Assembly: GCF_900116415.1 (NCBI RefSeq)
Contig: NZ_FPAP01000001.1
Location: 496,001-560,000 of the forward strand
Direction of reading: 5' to 3'
DNA from: Chryseobacterium formosense
GTDB taxonomy: Bacteria > Bacteroidota > Bacteroidia > Flavobacteriales > Weeksellaceae
Length of the DNA stretch: 64,000 nt
Shown here: positions 46,775-55,465 of the stretch, piece after piece
How the letters are laid out: each line of letters starts with the position of its first letter
Position numbering within the stretch: the first letter of the stretch is position 1
Made by a program: the position numbers and the translations under genes
The notes under the pieces: generated by a model
Seen by the model: the letters and a program-made list of their open reading frames with translations, nothing else
Databases searched by the model: none
What the model was told of the DNA's origin: nothing

Positions 46775-47197
46775 TTAATTGCTTGTAACGTTCAGTTTCA
46801 CCTCCATATTATTTCTGGTCGCATTAGAATACGGACAGATTTCATGAGCTTTTTCTGTTAAAGATTGTGCTTCTTCCAAAGAAATTCCGGGAATATTGAC
46901 TTCTAGTTCGGCTGACAATCCGAAACCTCCGTTTTCAATTTGTCCGATGCTTACTTTTGCATTTACAGTCGTTTCTCCGGTTTCAATTTTAGATTTACTG
47001 ATGATGAGGTTAAGTGCGCTATCGAAACAAGCTGCATATCCTGCTGCGAAAAGCATTTCAGGGTTGGTGAAATCATCATTTGAACCGCCTAAAGCTTTGG
47101 GCATTCTGACTTCTAAATCAAGAATTCCATTGTCACTTTTTACATGACCGTTTCTTCCTCCTTGTGCGGTAACTTCTGTTGTGTATAAGGTTTTCAT
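46775..47197 (-). CDS. ohr: Organic hydroperoxide resistance protein
   Basis: 140 aa OsmC/Ohr fold. The two redox Cys are in AACFDSAL (Cys57) and HEICPYSNATRNN (near 122), and MPKALGGSNDDFTNPEMLFA is typical. It reduces organic peroxides with lipoylated partner proteins as reductant. It directly abuts its regulator gene (stop and start adjacent). Confidence 0.95.
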   Translation of the reverse strand: MKTLYTTEVTAQGGRNGHVKSDNGILDLEVRMPKALGGSNDDFTNPEMLFAAGYAACFDSALNLIISKSKIETGETTVNAKVSIGQIENGGFGLSAELEVNIPGISLEEAQSLTEKAHEICPYSNATRNNMEVKLNVTSN

Positions 47198-47632
47198 TTA
47201 TTTTTCTATTTTGCTTAATATTTTTTGGATGCTTTCTTTCAGAGCGATCCAGTCTTCTTTAGAAATATCTATTTTGTTGTGTATTTTTTGTGGAATTTCA
47301 CAAGCCTTTTTCTGAAGCGCTTTTCCGGATTCTGTAATAAACACTTCCACCACTCTCTCGTCTTCTTTTTTTCTTTTTCGCTGGATAAATCCTTTAGCTT
47401 CCAGTCTTTTCAAAAGCGGAGTCAAAGTGCCGCTGTCTAAATAAAGCTTTTCGCCGATACAATTCACCGAAAGACCGTCATTCTCCCACAAAATCATCAT
47501 CACAAGATACTGCGGATAAGTAATTTCCAGCTCATCAAGAAATGGTCGATACAAACCAGTAATTTCTTTTGCAATGACATACAACGGAAAACATATTTGA
47601 TTTTCCAGTTTTGGAGTGGTAAGATTGTCCAT
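47198..47632 (-). CDS. ohrR: MarR-family peroxide sensor OhrR
   Basis: 144 aa winged-helix protein. The N-terminal Cys14 in LENQICFPLY is the peroxide-sensing residue of OhrR; the DNA-binding part has LDSGTLTPLLKRLEAKGFI and KEDERVVEVFITESG. It represses ohr until oxidised. It lies directly upstream of ohr on the same strand, so it probably regulates its own operon. Confidence 0.92.
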   Translation of the reverse strand: MDNLTTPKLENQICFPLYVIAKEITGLYRPFLDELEITYPQYLVMMILWENDGLSVNCIGEKLYLDSGTLTPLLKRLEAKGFIQRKRKKEDERVVEVFITESGKALQKKACEIPQKIHNKIDISKEDWIALKESIQKILSKIEK

Positions 47633-47671
47633 AAGTGAATGTTTGGGTGAAATATTATTTTATTGATACTT

Positions 47672-47810
47672 TGCAGCCCGACTTGATGATGATATTTTAT
47701 TTTTTTATTAAATCATCGAACCACTTCGTTAGGTTTGAACAGAGCTCTTTTTACCGGAGCAAGCGGAGGCAAAAAAGCGAGAGTGGGAGGGGGAAATTGC
47801 TGCCCTGATA
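47672..47810. repeat. Degenerate intergenic repeat, copy 1
   Basis: Starts TGCAGCCCGACTTGA and ends GCAAAAAAGCGAGAG..GGAAATTGCTGCCCTGATA. A related copy lies at 57171-57260. The central part differs between copies. Confidence 0.5.
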
Positions 47811-47816
47811 AAAATA

Positions 47817-48449
47817 TTACTTTTTAATAATAAATTCTTCCATCGGAATTCTCACTTTCTTCATGTGAGAAAGATAATCGTTTTCTAGGTCTCTGTAGCC
47901 TAGATATAATAAACTTACGCTTTTTAAACCTAATTCTTTAAGATTAAGAATTTCATCAACAACTTCATTGCTAAACCCTTCTGCAGGAGTAGAATCGATT
48001 TTCAGTTCGGCTGCTTGTGCCATTGCCAATCCTAAGGCGATATAAGTCTGTCTTGCTGTATGTGCGAAATGTTCTTCGGGAGTCTGAGCACCGTATAATT
48101 GTTTGATTTTATCGGTATAGCTGCTGAAACGTCCTCTTGGTAAGTCTCTTACATCGGTATGATAATCATAAACTTTGTCAATTTTTTCATCGGAATAGCT
48201 ATCCCAGGCTGCAAAAACCAAAACGTGAGAAGAATCTCTCATTACTTCGGGGTTGAGTGCTCCTTTTACCATCTTTTCTTTTAATTCCTGATTTTCAACC
48301 ACAATAATTCTAAACGGCTGTAATCCTGATGAAGTCGGAGCCAGTCTTGCTGCTTCTAAAATTTTATTTAAATCTTCTTCAGTTACTTTTTTTGTTGAAT
48401 CATAAGCTTTTACTGCGTGTCTCCAGTTTAAGTTTTCTATTAATGACAT
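47817..48449 (-). CDS. NAD(P)H-dependent nitroreductase-family oxidoreductase
   Basis: 210 aa FMN oxidoreductase. LNWRHAVKAYDSTKKVTEED at the start and EAARLAPTSSGLQPFRIIVV, AQAAELKIDSTPAEGFSNE near the end are NfsB-type motifs. It likely reduces nitro compounds or quinones. It is monocistronic by spacing. Confidence 0.85.
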   Translation of the reverse strand: MSLIENLNWRHAVKAYDSTKKVTEEDLNKILEAARLAPTSSGLQPFRIIVVENQELKEKMVKGALNPEVMRDSSHVLVFAAWDSYSDEKIDKVYDYHTDVRDLPRGRFSSYTDKIKQLYGAQTPEEHFAHTARQTYIALGLAMAQAAELKIDSTPAEGFSNEVVDEILNLKELGLKSVSLLYLGYRDLENDYLSHMKKVRIPMEEFIIKK

Positions 48450-48566
48450 TTTGATAAATTTTTATTTTGAATTGTACGTTGCAAATATATTGCCAAATTA
48501 AATTGCGTGCAATTTAATTTTATGAAATATGATTGTTGATAAAATCTATTAATTTTTCAATGAAAA

Positions 48567-48607
48567 TTATACCAATTAAAAAACTGTATCGGAGAGATAC
48601 AGTTTTT
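48567..48607 (-). terminator. Terminator of the ankyrin gene
   Basis: 12-bp perfect stem (48579-48590 against 48596-48607), loop of five, with a T run on the minus strand. Confidence 0.82.
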
Positions 48608-48721
48608 CACATGTTTCTTTTTATCTGATTGTTTAGTAAATTATGTCAACAATATAATATTTTAGCTATAGATTTTAACGTTAATAAGATTTTAACGTTA
48701 ATAATTGATTCGATGTAGAAA

Positions 48722-49435
48722 TTACTGCAATAGTTTCACAATTTCGGTATAGTTTTTCTCCTTTGCAATATCTAAAGCCGTTTTACCGCTATTGTTTTTT
48801 ATGGTTAAATCAGGTTTGTACTGAAGAAGGAATTTTACTGTTGCTAAATCTCCTTTTTGAACACAGTACATCAAAGGAGTATCGTTATCTTTATCAATAT
48901 TGTTGATGTTGGCTCCGTTTTTTATAAGATATTCTGCAATTTCAGTAAAGCCTTTCCCGATCGATGAAGCAAAAGGGGTTGCTTTATCACTGGCTTGTAC
49001 ATCAACTTCTGCTTTATTTTCGACCAAAAGTTTTATAATCTCCAATTTATTGTTTCGTGCAGCAAATCTTAAGGCTGTCCAACCGTTTACGTCTTTATAA
49101 TTAGGATTGGCATTATTCTTAAGAAGTATTTCGACGATTTTTGTATACCCTTCCTGAGAAGCAATATTCAGAGGGTTTGCAGTCGTTTTTAAAGGTTTGT
49201 TGGGATCGGCACCTTTTGCGATCAACAATTCGACAAGTTTTTCATTTCCTTTTCCTGCAGCTGCGTAAAGAGGCGTTATCTGATATTCTTTTGATAATTG
49301 ATTTACATCTTCTTTTTCCAAAAGCTTACTCACTTTTTCGATATCTTCATCAGCAATTGCCTTAAATATTTTTTGAGAATGAGCTGAAGTGAAGGCAATT
49401 AATGCAAGTGCTACAAAGAAACTTTTTGTTTTCAT
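48722..49435 (-). CDS. Secreted ankyrin-repeat protein
   Basis: 237 aa with a signal peptide (ends TSAHSQ). About six ankyrin repeats follow (TPLYAAAGKGNEKLVELLIA, TALRFAARNNKLEIIKLLVE, TPLMYCVQKGDLATVKFLLQ). It is a protein-binding scaffold of the periplasm or surface; the partner is unknown. Confidence 0.88.
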   Translation of the reverse strand: MKTKSFFVALALIAFTSAHSQKIFKAIADEDIEKVSKLLEKEDVNQLSKEYQITPLYAAAGKGNEKLVELLIAKGADPNKPLKTTANPLNIASQEGYTKIVEILLKNNANPNYKDVNGWTALRFAARNNKLEIIKLLVENKAEVDVQASDKATPFASSIGKGFTEIAEYLIKNGANINNIDKDNDTPLMYCVQKGDLATVKFLLQYKPDLTIKNNSGKTALDIAKEKNYTEIVKLLQ

Positions 49436-49490
49436 AGGATTAGTTATTTTTTAAGTCAAATATAAATAATAGATCCAAACAAATATATTT

Positions 49491-50219
49491 CTAAATCGTA
49501 TTCTTATTAGTAAAAAATTCAATAATGTTTTCTCTGTTCAATAATTCATCAACAAAGTTTTTTAAAGTAGTGGAAGTTAAATTTTTTTCAGATTTAATTT
49601 GAATACTTCGTAAACTTCCATCTTTTTGAGGTGCAATTAAAATAACATTTCCATACTTCAAATTATATAACTTCATGTTGACAATGGCAAACTCATCATT
49701 TTCAAGGGTGGAAAAAGCAGAAAAATCAATTTTATTGTTTGAAGTTTTTACAAAACCTTGGCAAATCGCATCAGGAAAATTTCTTGAAACAACCTGCGTT
49801 CTCATTTTAGGATTCTCTTTATCACCCACAAAATCGGTCAATACCAAAATAGTAAAGAAAATTCTGTCATTTTCACTCACTCGATATGTGTTCAGATTAC
49901 TTTTTCCTTCAGAAAAGCCGGCATAGGCAATATTTTTTCCTTTAAGATCTGCACCTTTTATGTTTGTGAGTGTGCCTAAACCTGCAAAAGAATTTTTACT
50001 GATGCTGTCATAATCGGGATAGGCAAAAATTCCATAGGTAAATGGTCCCATTTCTTTTTTTTCTTCCTTTAATTCCTCGGTTACTCTTTTAAGGTCTAAA
50101 GCATTTTCCTGATTCTGAACTTTCAGCTGTTTAGTTCTTATTTTTTCTTGTAGTTGTTTGTTTTGTGCCTGAGAAAAATTAAATAAAATGATCGAAAAAA
50201 TGATAAATAGAGCTTTCAT
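49491..50219 (-). CDS. Secreted protein of unknown function
   Basis: 242 aa with a signal peptide (ends FSQAQ). A coiled-coil segment rich in Lys, Glu and Gln (residues 20-60) precedes a beta-rich domain. No family recognised. It lies 55 bases upstream of the ankyrin gene on the same strand and may share its transcript. Confidence 0.65.
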   Translation of the reverse strand: MKALFIIFSIILFNFSQAQNKQLQEKIRTKQLKVQNQENALDLKRVTEELKEEKKEMGPFTYGIFAYPDYDSISKNSFAGLGTLTNIKGADLKGKNIAYAGFSEGKSNLNTYRVSENDRIFFTILVLTDFVGDKENPKMRTQVVSRNFPDAICQGFVKTSNNKIDFSAFSTLENDEFAIVNMKLYNLKYGNVILIAPQKDGSLRSIQIKSEKNLTSTTLKNFVDELLNRENIIEFFTNKNTI

Positions 50220-50321
50220 TATTCTTTTAAAAATATTTGGTTTAGATAGTAGATTTATTAAGACGGATTCTATTTTTTAAAAATAAATAATTATTAATAA
50301 GAAAACAATTTAATTCATACA

Positions 50322-50356
50322 AAAATGAAAAATCTGCTTCAAAAGAAACAGATTTC
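50322..50356 (-). terminator. Terminator after lipB
   Basis: 11-bp stem with one G-U pair (50330-50340 against 50345-50355) and TTTTT on the minus strand. It ends the trp-lipB transcript. Confidence 0.75.
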
Positions 50357-50377
50357 ATATTATTAAAATAAATTATA

Positions 50378-51109
50378 TTACGCTTTCACAACCAATTCCG
50401 CTTCAAAAACATCTACAAAATGCTTTCTGATTTTTGCTTTGATGTCTTCCATTTCTTCGGGAGTAAGTTCTCTTTCCAGCTCTCTTTTCAGGGAAGTTAC
50501 CTGCTTGTCTTTGATACCGCAAGGAATAATGTATTCAAAATAGCGCATATCGGTATTGATATTTAACGCAAAACCGTGCAAAGTTACCCAACGGGAAGCT
50601 TTTACGCCCATTGCACAAATTTTTCTTGCGTAAGGTTTTCCAACATCCAGCCAGACTCCTGTTTCTCCTTCTGAACGTTCACCTTTTAAACCATATTCTG
50701 CAATCGTTCTGATGATGACTTCTTCCAGCTTTCTCATGTATTTGTGAATGTCTGTGAAGAAATTTTCTAAATCTAAAACGGGATAACCCACAATTTGTCC
50801 GTAACCGTGATAGGTAATATCTCCACCGCGGTTTACTTTTACGAAAGTTGCGTCAATTTCTTTTAATTTATCAATTCCGGCAAGCATATTTTCTTCGTGA
50901 CCGCTTTTTCCCAATGTATAAACGTGAGGATGCTCTACTAAAAGAAAATGATTAGGTGTTGTAATATGCTGTCCGGCAGGTAAATCTCTGTTTTTAATTT
51001 TGGTATCAATAATATCTTTCATCAGCTTTTCCTGATAATCCCAAGCGGGCTGATATTCTTTAATGCCTAAATCTTCAAATTCTACGACTTTATTCTGATG
51101 TGTATTCAT
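50378..51109 (-). CDS. lipB: Octanoyltransferase LipB
   Basis: 243 aa. RGGDITYHGYGQIVGYPVLD, ICAMGVKASRWVTLHGFALN (catalytic Lys) and FEYIIPCGIKDKQVTSL (catalytic Cys). It moves octanoyl groups from acyl carrier protein to the lipoyl domains of dehydrogenases and of glycine cleavage H-protein. It starts 32 bases after trpA and is probably cotranscribed with the trp operon, an unusual partner. A terminator follows. Confidence 0.94.
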   Translation of the reverse strand: MNTHQNKVVEFEDLGIKEYQPAWDYQEKLMKDIIDTKIKNRDLPAGQHITTPNHFLLVEHPHVYTLGKSGHEENMLAGIDKLKEIDATFVKVNRGGDITYHGYGQIVGYPVLDLENFFTDIHKYMRKLEEVIIRTIAEYGLKGERSEGETGVWLDVGKPYARKICAMGVKASRWVTLHGFALNINTDMRYFEYIIPCGIKDKQVTSLKRELERELTPEEMEDIKAKIRKHFVDVFEAELVVKA

Positions 51110-51141
51110 TTTTTACTTTGAAACAACAAATTTAGTGATTT

Positions 51142-51927
51142 TTACCCTTTTATGGAATGGATGAAATCTATGGCTTTGGTCTTCCAATCTCTATTTTGCA
51201 GAAGGATGTTTACAAAAGCGGTTCCGATGATTCCGCCGTCTGCTTTTTCGGTTACATTTTCGAAATCTTCTTTTGATTTAATTCCAAAACCAATCATTAC
51301 CGGATTTTTTAAAGGGAGAGATGCTAATCTTGAAAGATAATCTTCATTTTTTAAAACTACATTGTTATTTCCTGTTGTAGAGGAAGAACTTACAGCATAC
51401 AAAAATCCTGAACTTAAAGAATCGAGATATAAGATTCTGTCATCAGAAGTCTCTGGAGTGACAAGAAATGTGAAATTAAGATTATACTTTTTTAAAATCT
51501 TCTGATAATTTTTCTCAAATTCAATCGGCGGTAAATCAGGAATTATTAATCCTGAAACTCCACTTTCCGAACATTCTCTACAGAAGTTTTCAAATCCGAA
51601 ACTTAAAACCGGATTGATATAACCCATTAAAATAATCGGAATTCTGATTTCATTTTTAATTGATTTTAACTGAGAGAAAAGTTTTTCGATGGTCATTCCG
51701 TTTTTTAAAGCCAGTTCGTGAGCTTGAGAAATCACTGGTCCATCGGCAACCGGATCGGAATAGGGCATTCCGATTTCCATCATATTTGCTCCCGAATCTT
51801 GGATGAGGTTGATGATTTCTGTAGTGTGTTCTAACTGTGGAATTCCTGCGGTGAAGTAGATGTTGAGGAGTTTGGGCTGGATGTTGGATGCTGGAAGATG
51901 GGTGTTATCTTGGTGTGTAAATTTCAT
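51142..51927 (-). CDS. trpA: Tryptophan synthase alpha chain
   Basis: 261 aa TIM barrel: LLNIYFTAGIPQLEHT, MMEIGMPYSDPVADGP (catalytic Glu) and SGLIIPDLPPIEF (Asp), then GFGIKSKEDFENV. It splits indole-3-glycerol phosphate and channels indole to TrpB. It is the last trp gene; a REP copy lies between it and trpB. Confidence 0.95.
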   Translation of the reverse strand: MKFTHQDNTHLPASNIQPKLLNIYFTAGIPQLEHTTEIINLIQDSGANMMEIGMPYSDPVADGPVISQAHELALKNGMTIEKLFSQLKSIKNEIRIPIILMGYINPVLSFGFENFCRECSESGVSGLIIPDLPPIEFEKNYQKILKKYNLNFTFLVTPETSDDRILYLDSLSSGFLYAVSSSSTTGNNNVVLKNEDYLSRLASLPLKNPVMIGFGIKSKEDFENVTEKADGGIIGTAFVNILLQNRDWKTKAIDFIHSIKG

Positions 51928-51958
51928 TTTTTAACTTTTTACATAATTAATTTTGTTT

Positions 51959-52003
51959 GATAGGATTTTATCCTATCCTTTAGAATGTCGTCCCGTTGGG
52001 ACT
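51959..52003 (+). repeat. REP palindrome, copy 1 (trpB-trpA gap)
   Basis: Two adjacent hairpins: GATAGGATTTTATCCTATC and GTCCCGTTGGGAC joined by CTTTAGAATGTC. It is nearly identical to the copies at 53333 and 53868. Confidence 0.85.
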
Positions 52004-52044
52004 TTGATGAGGTTTTTGATTTTATGACGAGATTAAACATCCAT

Positions 52045-53238
52045 CTACAAACTTCCATCATCCAGCCTTTTCAAATACGTTTCCATATCCTTATCGCCAC
52101 GACCGCTTAAACAAATTACAACAATATCATTTTCATTGAATTTCTTTTTATCTAAAACTGCCAATGCATGAGCGCTTTCCAATGCAGGAATTATTCCCTC
52201 TAATTTTGTTAAATCAAATGCTGATCGTAACGCTTCCTCATCATTAATACTGAAAAATTCAGCCCGTTTTTCTTTAAATAAATTGGCGTGAAATGGTCCG
52301 ATTCCGGGATAATCCAAACCTGCGGAAATAGAGTGGGGTTCGATAACCTGTCCGGCTTTTGTTTGCATGACCAGACTTTTGCTTCCATGTAAAACACCTA
52401 AAGTTCCGAGAAGGGTTGTTGCGGCAGATTTCCCTGAATCAATTCCCAAACCTCCGGCTTCGGCTGCAATGATTTTTACATTTTCTTCATTCACAAAATG
52501 GTAAAATGTTCCTGCTGCATTACTTCCACCACCAACACAGGCAATCACGTAATCAGGATTTTCTCTTCCGATTTGTTCAAGAAGCTGTTCTTTAATTTCT
52601 TTTGAAATTATACTCTGAAATCTTGCCACCAAATCAGGAAACGGATGAGGCCCAACCACACTTCCAATCACATAATGTGTTGTCACAGGATTGTTGATCC
52701 AGTCTTTTAAAGCTTCATTAACAGCATCTTTTAAAGTTTTTGAACCCGAAGTTGCGGCCATTACTTTTGTTCCCAACATTTTCATTCTTGCCACATTCGG
52801 AGCCTGTCTTTGGATATCGATTTCGCCCATGTAAACGATGCATTCCAAACCCAGAAGTGCACAAGCTGTTGCTGTTGCGACACCGTGTTGTCCGGCTCCG
52901 GTTTCCGCTATGATTCTGTTTTTTCCTAAACGTTTCGCCAATAAAACCTGTCCCAAAGCATTATTGATTTTGTGTGCTCCGGTATGATTGAGGTCTTCTC
53001 TTTTCAGGTAAACTTGCGTATTATATTTCTGACTTAAATTTTTAGAAAAATAGAGTGGAGTTGCCCGCCCTACATAATTTTTCAATAAATCCTGATATTC
53101 ATTTTGGAAATCTTCCGATTCAATAATTTCAAGATAATTTTTCTGTAATTCCTCTACATTCGGATAAAGCATTTCGGGAATAAATGCACCTCCAAATTCG
53201 CCGTAATATCCGTTTTCGTCGGGGTTTTTATAATTCAT
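52045..53238 (-). CDS. trpB: Tryptophan synthase beta chain
   Basis: 397 aa PLP enzyme; [20 protein letters not shown] holds the PLP lysine and [15 protein letters not shown] binds the cofactor phosphate. It joins indole and serine. REP elements lie on both sides of the gene, and the transposase gene lies just upstream. Confidence 0.97.
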   Translation of the reverse strand: MNYKNPDENGYYGEFGGAFIPEMLYPNVEELQKNYLEIIESEDFQNEYQDLLKNYVGRATPLYFSKNLSQKYNTQVYLKREDLNHTGAHKINNALGQVLLAKRLGKNRIIAETGAGQHGVATATACALLGLECIVYMGEIDIQRQAPNVARMKMLGTKVMAATSGSKTLKDAVNEALKDWINNPVTTHYVIGSVVGPHPFPDLVARFQSIISKEIKEQLLEQIGRENPDYVIACVGGGSNAAGTFYHFVNEENVKIIAAEAGGLGIDSGKSAATTLLGTLGVLHGSKSLVMQTKAGQVIEPHSISAGLDYPGIGPFHANLFKEKRAEFFSINDEEALRSAFDLTKLEGIIPALESAHALAVLDKKKFNENDIVVICLSGRGDKDMETYLKRLDDGSL

Positions 53239-53264
53239 GATGTTGTATTTTATAATTAAGAAAG

Positions 53265-53310
53265 AGTCCCGAAGGGACGATTTATTAAAGGATAGGACGT
53301 GAGTCCTATT
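53265..53310 (-). repeat. REP palindrome, copy 2 (inverted)
   Basis: The same two hairpins in reverse order: GTCCCGAAGGGAC then GGATAGGACGTGAGTCCTAT. The second stem is diverged. It faces copy 3, so the two form an inverted pair upstream of trpB. Confidence 0.8.
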
Positions 53311-53332
53311 AATATTAAATTATTATATTTTT

Positions 53333-53378
53333 GATAGGATTATCATCCTATCCTTTAGAAAAACGTCACTTCGTGACT
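53333..53378 (+). repeat. REP palindrome, copy 3
   Basis: GATAGGATTATCATCCTATC, CTTTAGAAAAAC, then GTCACTTCGTGAC. It ends nine bases from the 3' end of the transposase gene. Confidence 0.85.
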
Positions 53379-53387
53379 GGTTCTGAT

Positions 53388-53840
53388 TTAGTCCCAAAGA
53401 TATTTCTCATCGTAATCCGTTTTGTATTTATCCAGAATATTAATGAACTCTGTTTCAAAATTTTCACCTTTATGATGCTCTCTTTGATTTATGATATAAT
53501 TAATTGTTGTAAAAATATGTTTTTGGCTCACTGAAAAAGCACCGTAACCATCTTGCCAGAAAAAATCTTCATATTTCCTTCCTTTGGTTTTTATCCATCT
53601 TGAAGAATGAGCTTTTATTTCCTGAATCACTTTCATCAACGCATATTTTGGTGACAAAGTCAAAAGAATATGAATGTGATTATCTGTTCCTCCAATTCTG
53701 ATGGAGGGGCTATTAAGATTTTTGCATATTGTGGATATATAGGCAAAAAGTTCTTTTTCAATGCTTTCATCTATCAAATCATTACGATGTTTCGTACTGA
53801 AGATGATATGAACATAATTTCTAACCAATGATTGTGACAT
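53388..53840 (-). CDS. tnpA: IS200/IS605-type Y1 transposase, REP-associated (RAYT-like)
   Basis: 150 aa HUH transposase: NHIHILL with His55/His57 as the metal-binding pair and Tyr115 in INYIINQREHH as the single-strand nucleophile. Length matches IS200-type TnpA. It is flanked at nine and 27 bases by REP palindromes of one family, as expected for a REP-associated transposase. It lies in the trp operon in the same direction as trp, between trpF and trpB. No TnpB accompanies it. Confidence 0.9.
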   Translation of the reverse strand: MSQSLVRNYVHIIFSTKHRNDLIDESIEKELFAYISTICKNLNSPSIRIGGTDNHIHILLTLSPKYALMKVIQEIKAHSSRWIKTKGRKYEDFFWQDGYGAFSVSQKHIFTTINYIINQREHHKGENFETEFINILDKYKTDYDEKYLWD

Positions 53841-53867
53841 TTTCTTTGTGTTTTTATAATCTGTGTT

Positions 53868-53913
53868 GATAGGATTTGCATCCTATCCTTTAGAAAATCG
53901 TCCCGTTGGGACT
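53868..53913 (+). repeat. REP palindrome, copy 4 (overlaps the end of trpF)
   Basis: GATAGGATTTGCATCCTATC, CTTTAGAAAATC, then GTCCCGTTGGGAC. The trpF stop codon (53883-53885) and its last codons are inside it. Confidence 0.85.
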
Positions 53914-54581
53914 CTTAAATTACTTATTAATTCTTTTATTTTTCCTAAATCTTTAATTCCAACTTCTATTTCAAATTTTGAGTTAACATCAATCGCAAAT
54001 GGTTTTGTGTTAATTATTGATTGTTGATGAATATTTTCCAAAGAAATTCCGCCACTTAAAAAATAAGGGATTGAAATTTCGAGATCATTCAAAATGTTCC
54101 AATCAAAGGTTTTTCCGGTTCCGCCGAATACTTTGCTGTCTGTGTCAAATAAGAAATAGTTGATGGTTGAGAGGTTTTGGTTGATCGATTTTTGTAATTC
54201 GTTTGAAGATTGATTTCCTATTCTGATTACTTTAATAATTTCTATTTTTTTTCTTAACCTTTGCCTTAACCTTAAAATATAATTTTCATTTTCATCTCCA
54301 TGAAGCTGGATAAAATTTAAATCTGCTTTTTCACATACTTCAACAATCTTTTCTACAGTTTCATTGACAAAGACGCCGACTTTTCCATCATGTTGAATTT
54401 CTGAAATTTGCTCTGAACTCAAGTGATTCAAAACATATCTCGGAGATTTTTCGTAAAAGATAAAGCCTAAAAAGTCAGTTTTTAATGCCACTAACTCACG
54501 AATCTGATTCAGCTGAGTTAATCCGCAAACTTTGACTTTTGGTTGATGGGTTTTGGTTGATGGTTGATGGATTTTAGACAT
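53883..54581 (-). CDS. trpF: Phosphoribosylanthranilate isomerase
   Basis: 232 aa; the TIM barrel core starts at KVKVCGLTQLNQIRELV (about residue 16) and includes FDTDSKVFGGTGKTFDW and FLSGGISLENI. It is longer than the usual 200-210 aa: the first 15 residues are encoded by a CATCAACCA tandem repeat and the last ten by a REP palindrome. Whether the true start is the ATG at 54581 or a later non-ATG codon is uncertain. It isomerises PRA to CdRP. Confidence 0.93.
   Translation of the reverse strand: MSKIHQPSTKTHQPKVKVCGLTQLNQIRELVALKTDFLGFIFYEKSPRYVLNHLSSEQISEIQHDGKVGVFVNETVEKIVEVCEKADLNFIQLHGDENENYILRLRQRLRKKIEIIKVIRIGNQSSNELQKSINQNLSTINYFLFDTDSKVFGGTGKTFDWNILNDLEISIPYFLSGGISLENIHQQSIINTKPFAIDVNSKFEIEVGIKDLGKIKELISNLRVPTGRFSKG
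54541..54575 (-). repeat. CATCAACCA repeat at the start of trpF
   Basis: Three CATCAACCA units on the minus strand, read as HQPSTKTHQP in the TrpF N-terminus. Related units occur at 55395-55465 and 56446-56519. Confidence 0.7.
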
Positions 54582-54614
54582 AATTAAATCGTAAACTGAT
54601 AGATTATTAGATTA

Positions 54615-55394
54615 TTAGATTATTACACTCGAAATAAATTCTTTGAACTTTTGAGCAGGATTTTCGTGTTTCATAAAATATTCGCCCATCAAAAATCCGT
54701 CAAACCCTTTTTCTTTTAAGTAGTTGAAATCTTCGATGTTGTAAATTCCGCTTTCGGCAACCGATAAAATATCTTTTGGAAGCTGATTTTTCAAATTAAC
54801 AGAATGCTGTAAATCAACTTTGAAATCTTTTAAATTTCTATTATTAATTCCAACCAAATCAATGTCTGAATTGAAATGTTTAAGCTCTTCTTCAGTATGA
54901 ATTTCCAATAAAACTTCTAATCCTAATTCGTGTGAAAGCTGAGTGAATTCCTGAACTTGCTGAGGCGAAAGACAAGCTGCAATGAGTAAAATTACATCAG
55001 CTCCAAGACTTTTCGCTTCGTAAAACTGATATTCATCAATCATAAAATCTTTTCGTAAAATCGGAATATTGATATGGTTTCTTACATTTAAAATGTCTTC
55101 AAAATTTCCCCCAAAATAGTCTTTATCCGTCAAAATAGAAATTCCGCTCGCTCCAAATTGTTCATAAGCTGAAACAACTTCTAAAGGAGAAATTGTATCA
55201 TTAATGATTCCTTTTGACGGAGATTGCCTTTTAAACTCAGCAATAATTCCGGATTTTGATGTTAGACTTTCTTTAAGGGAATAGGTTTTTCTCCCGAGAA
55301 ATTCTGAATCTTTTAATTGTTGTAAAGAAATTTTTGATTTTGAATAGGAAATTTCCTGTTTTTTCCTTGTTATGATTTTGTCTAGAATTGTCAT
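54615..55394 (-). CDS. trpC: Indole-3-glycerol phosphate synthase
   Basis: 259 aa TIM barrel with IIAEFKRQSPSKGIIN (catalytic Lys region), ILTDKDYFGGNFEDI and VGINNRNLKDFKVD. It closes the indole ring from CdRP. It is a separate gene, not fused to trpF. The gap to trpF holds a tandem of ATTATTAG. Confidence 0.96.
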   Translation of the reverse strand: MTILDKIITRKKQEISYSKSKISLQQLKDSEFLGRKTYSLKESLTSKSGIIAEFKRQSPSKGIINDTISPLEVVSAYEQFGASGISILTDKDYFGGNFEDILNVRNHINIPILRKDFMIDEYQFYEAKSLGADVILLIAACLSPQQVQEFTQLSHELGLEVLLEIHTEEELKHFNSDIDLVGINNRNLKDFKVDLQHSVNLKNQLPKDILSVAESGIYNIEDFNYLKEKGFDGFLMGEYFMKHENPAQKFKEFISSVII

Positions 55395-55465
55395 TTAGTT
55401 GATGGTTTTTTGTTGTTAGTTAATAGAATTGCTAAGAATTGAAATTGATTAACCATCAACCAACA
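55395..55465. repeat. CATCAACCA inverted pair between trpD and trpC
   Basis: GTTGATGG near 55397 faces ACCATCAACCAACAACT (55452-55468). The second arm also encodes the final residues of TrpD (LLVDG). Confidence 0.6.

Noticed and set aside
46664..46861. 65-aa plus-strand ORF overlapping the end of ohr
   Set aside because: Low-complexity, no signal or motif, and it overlaps the well-supported ohr gene.
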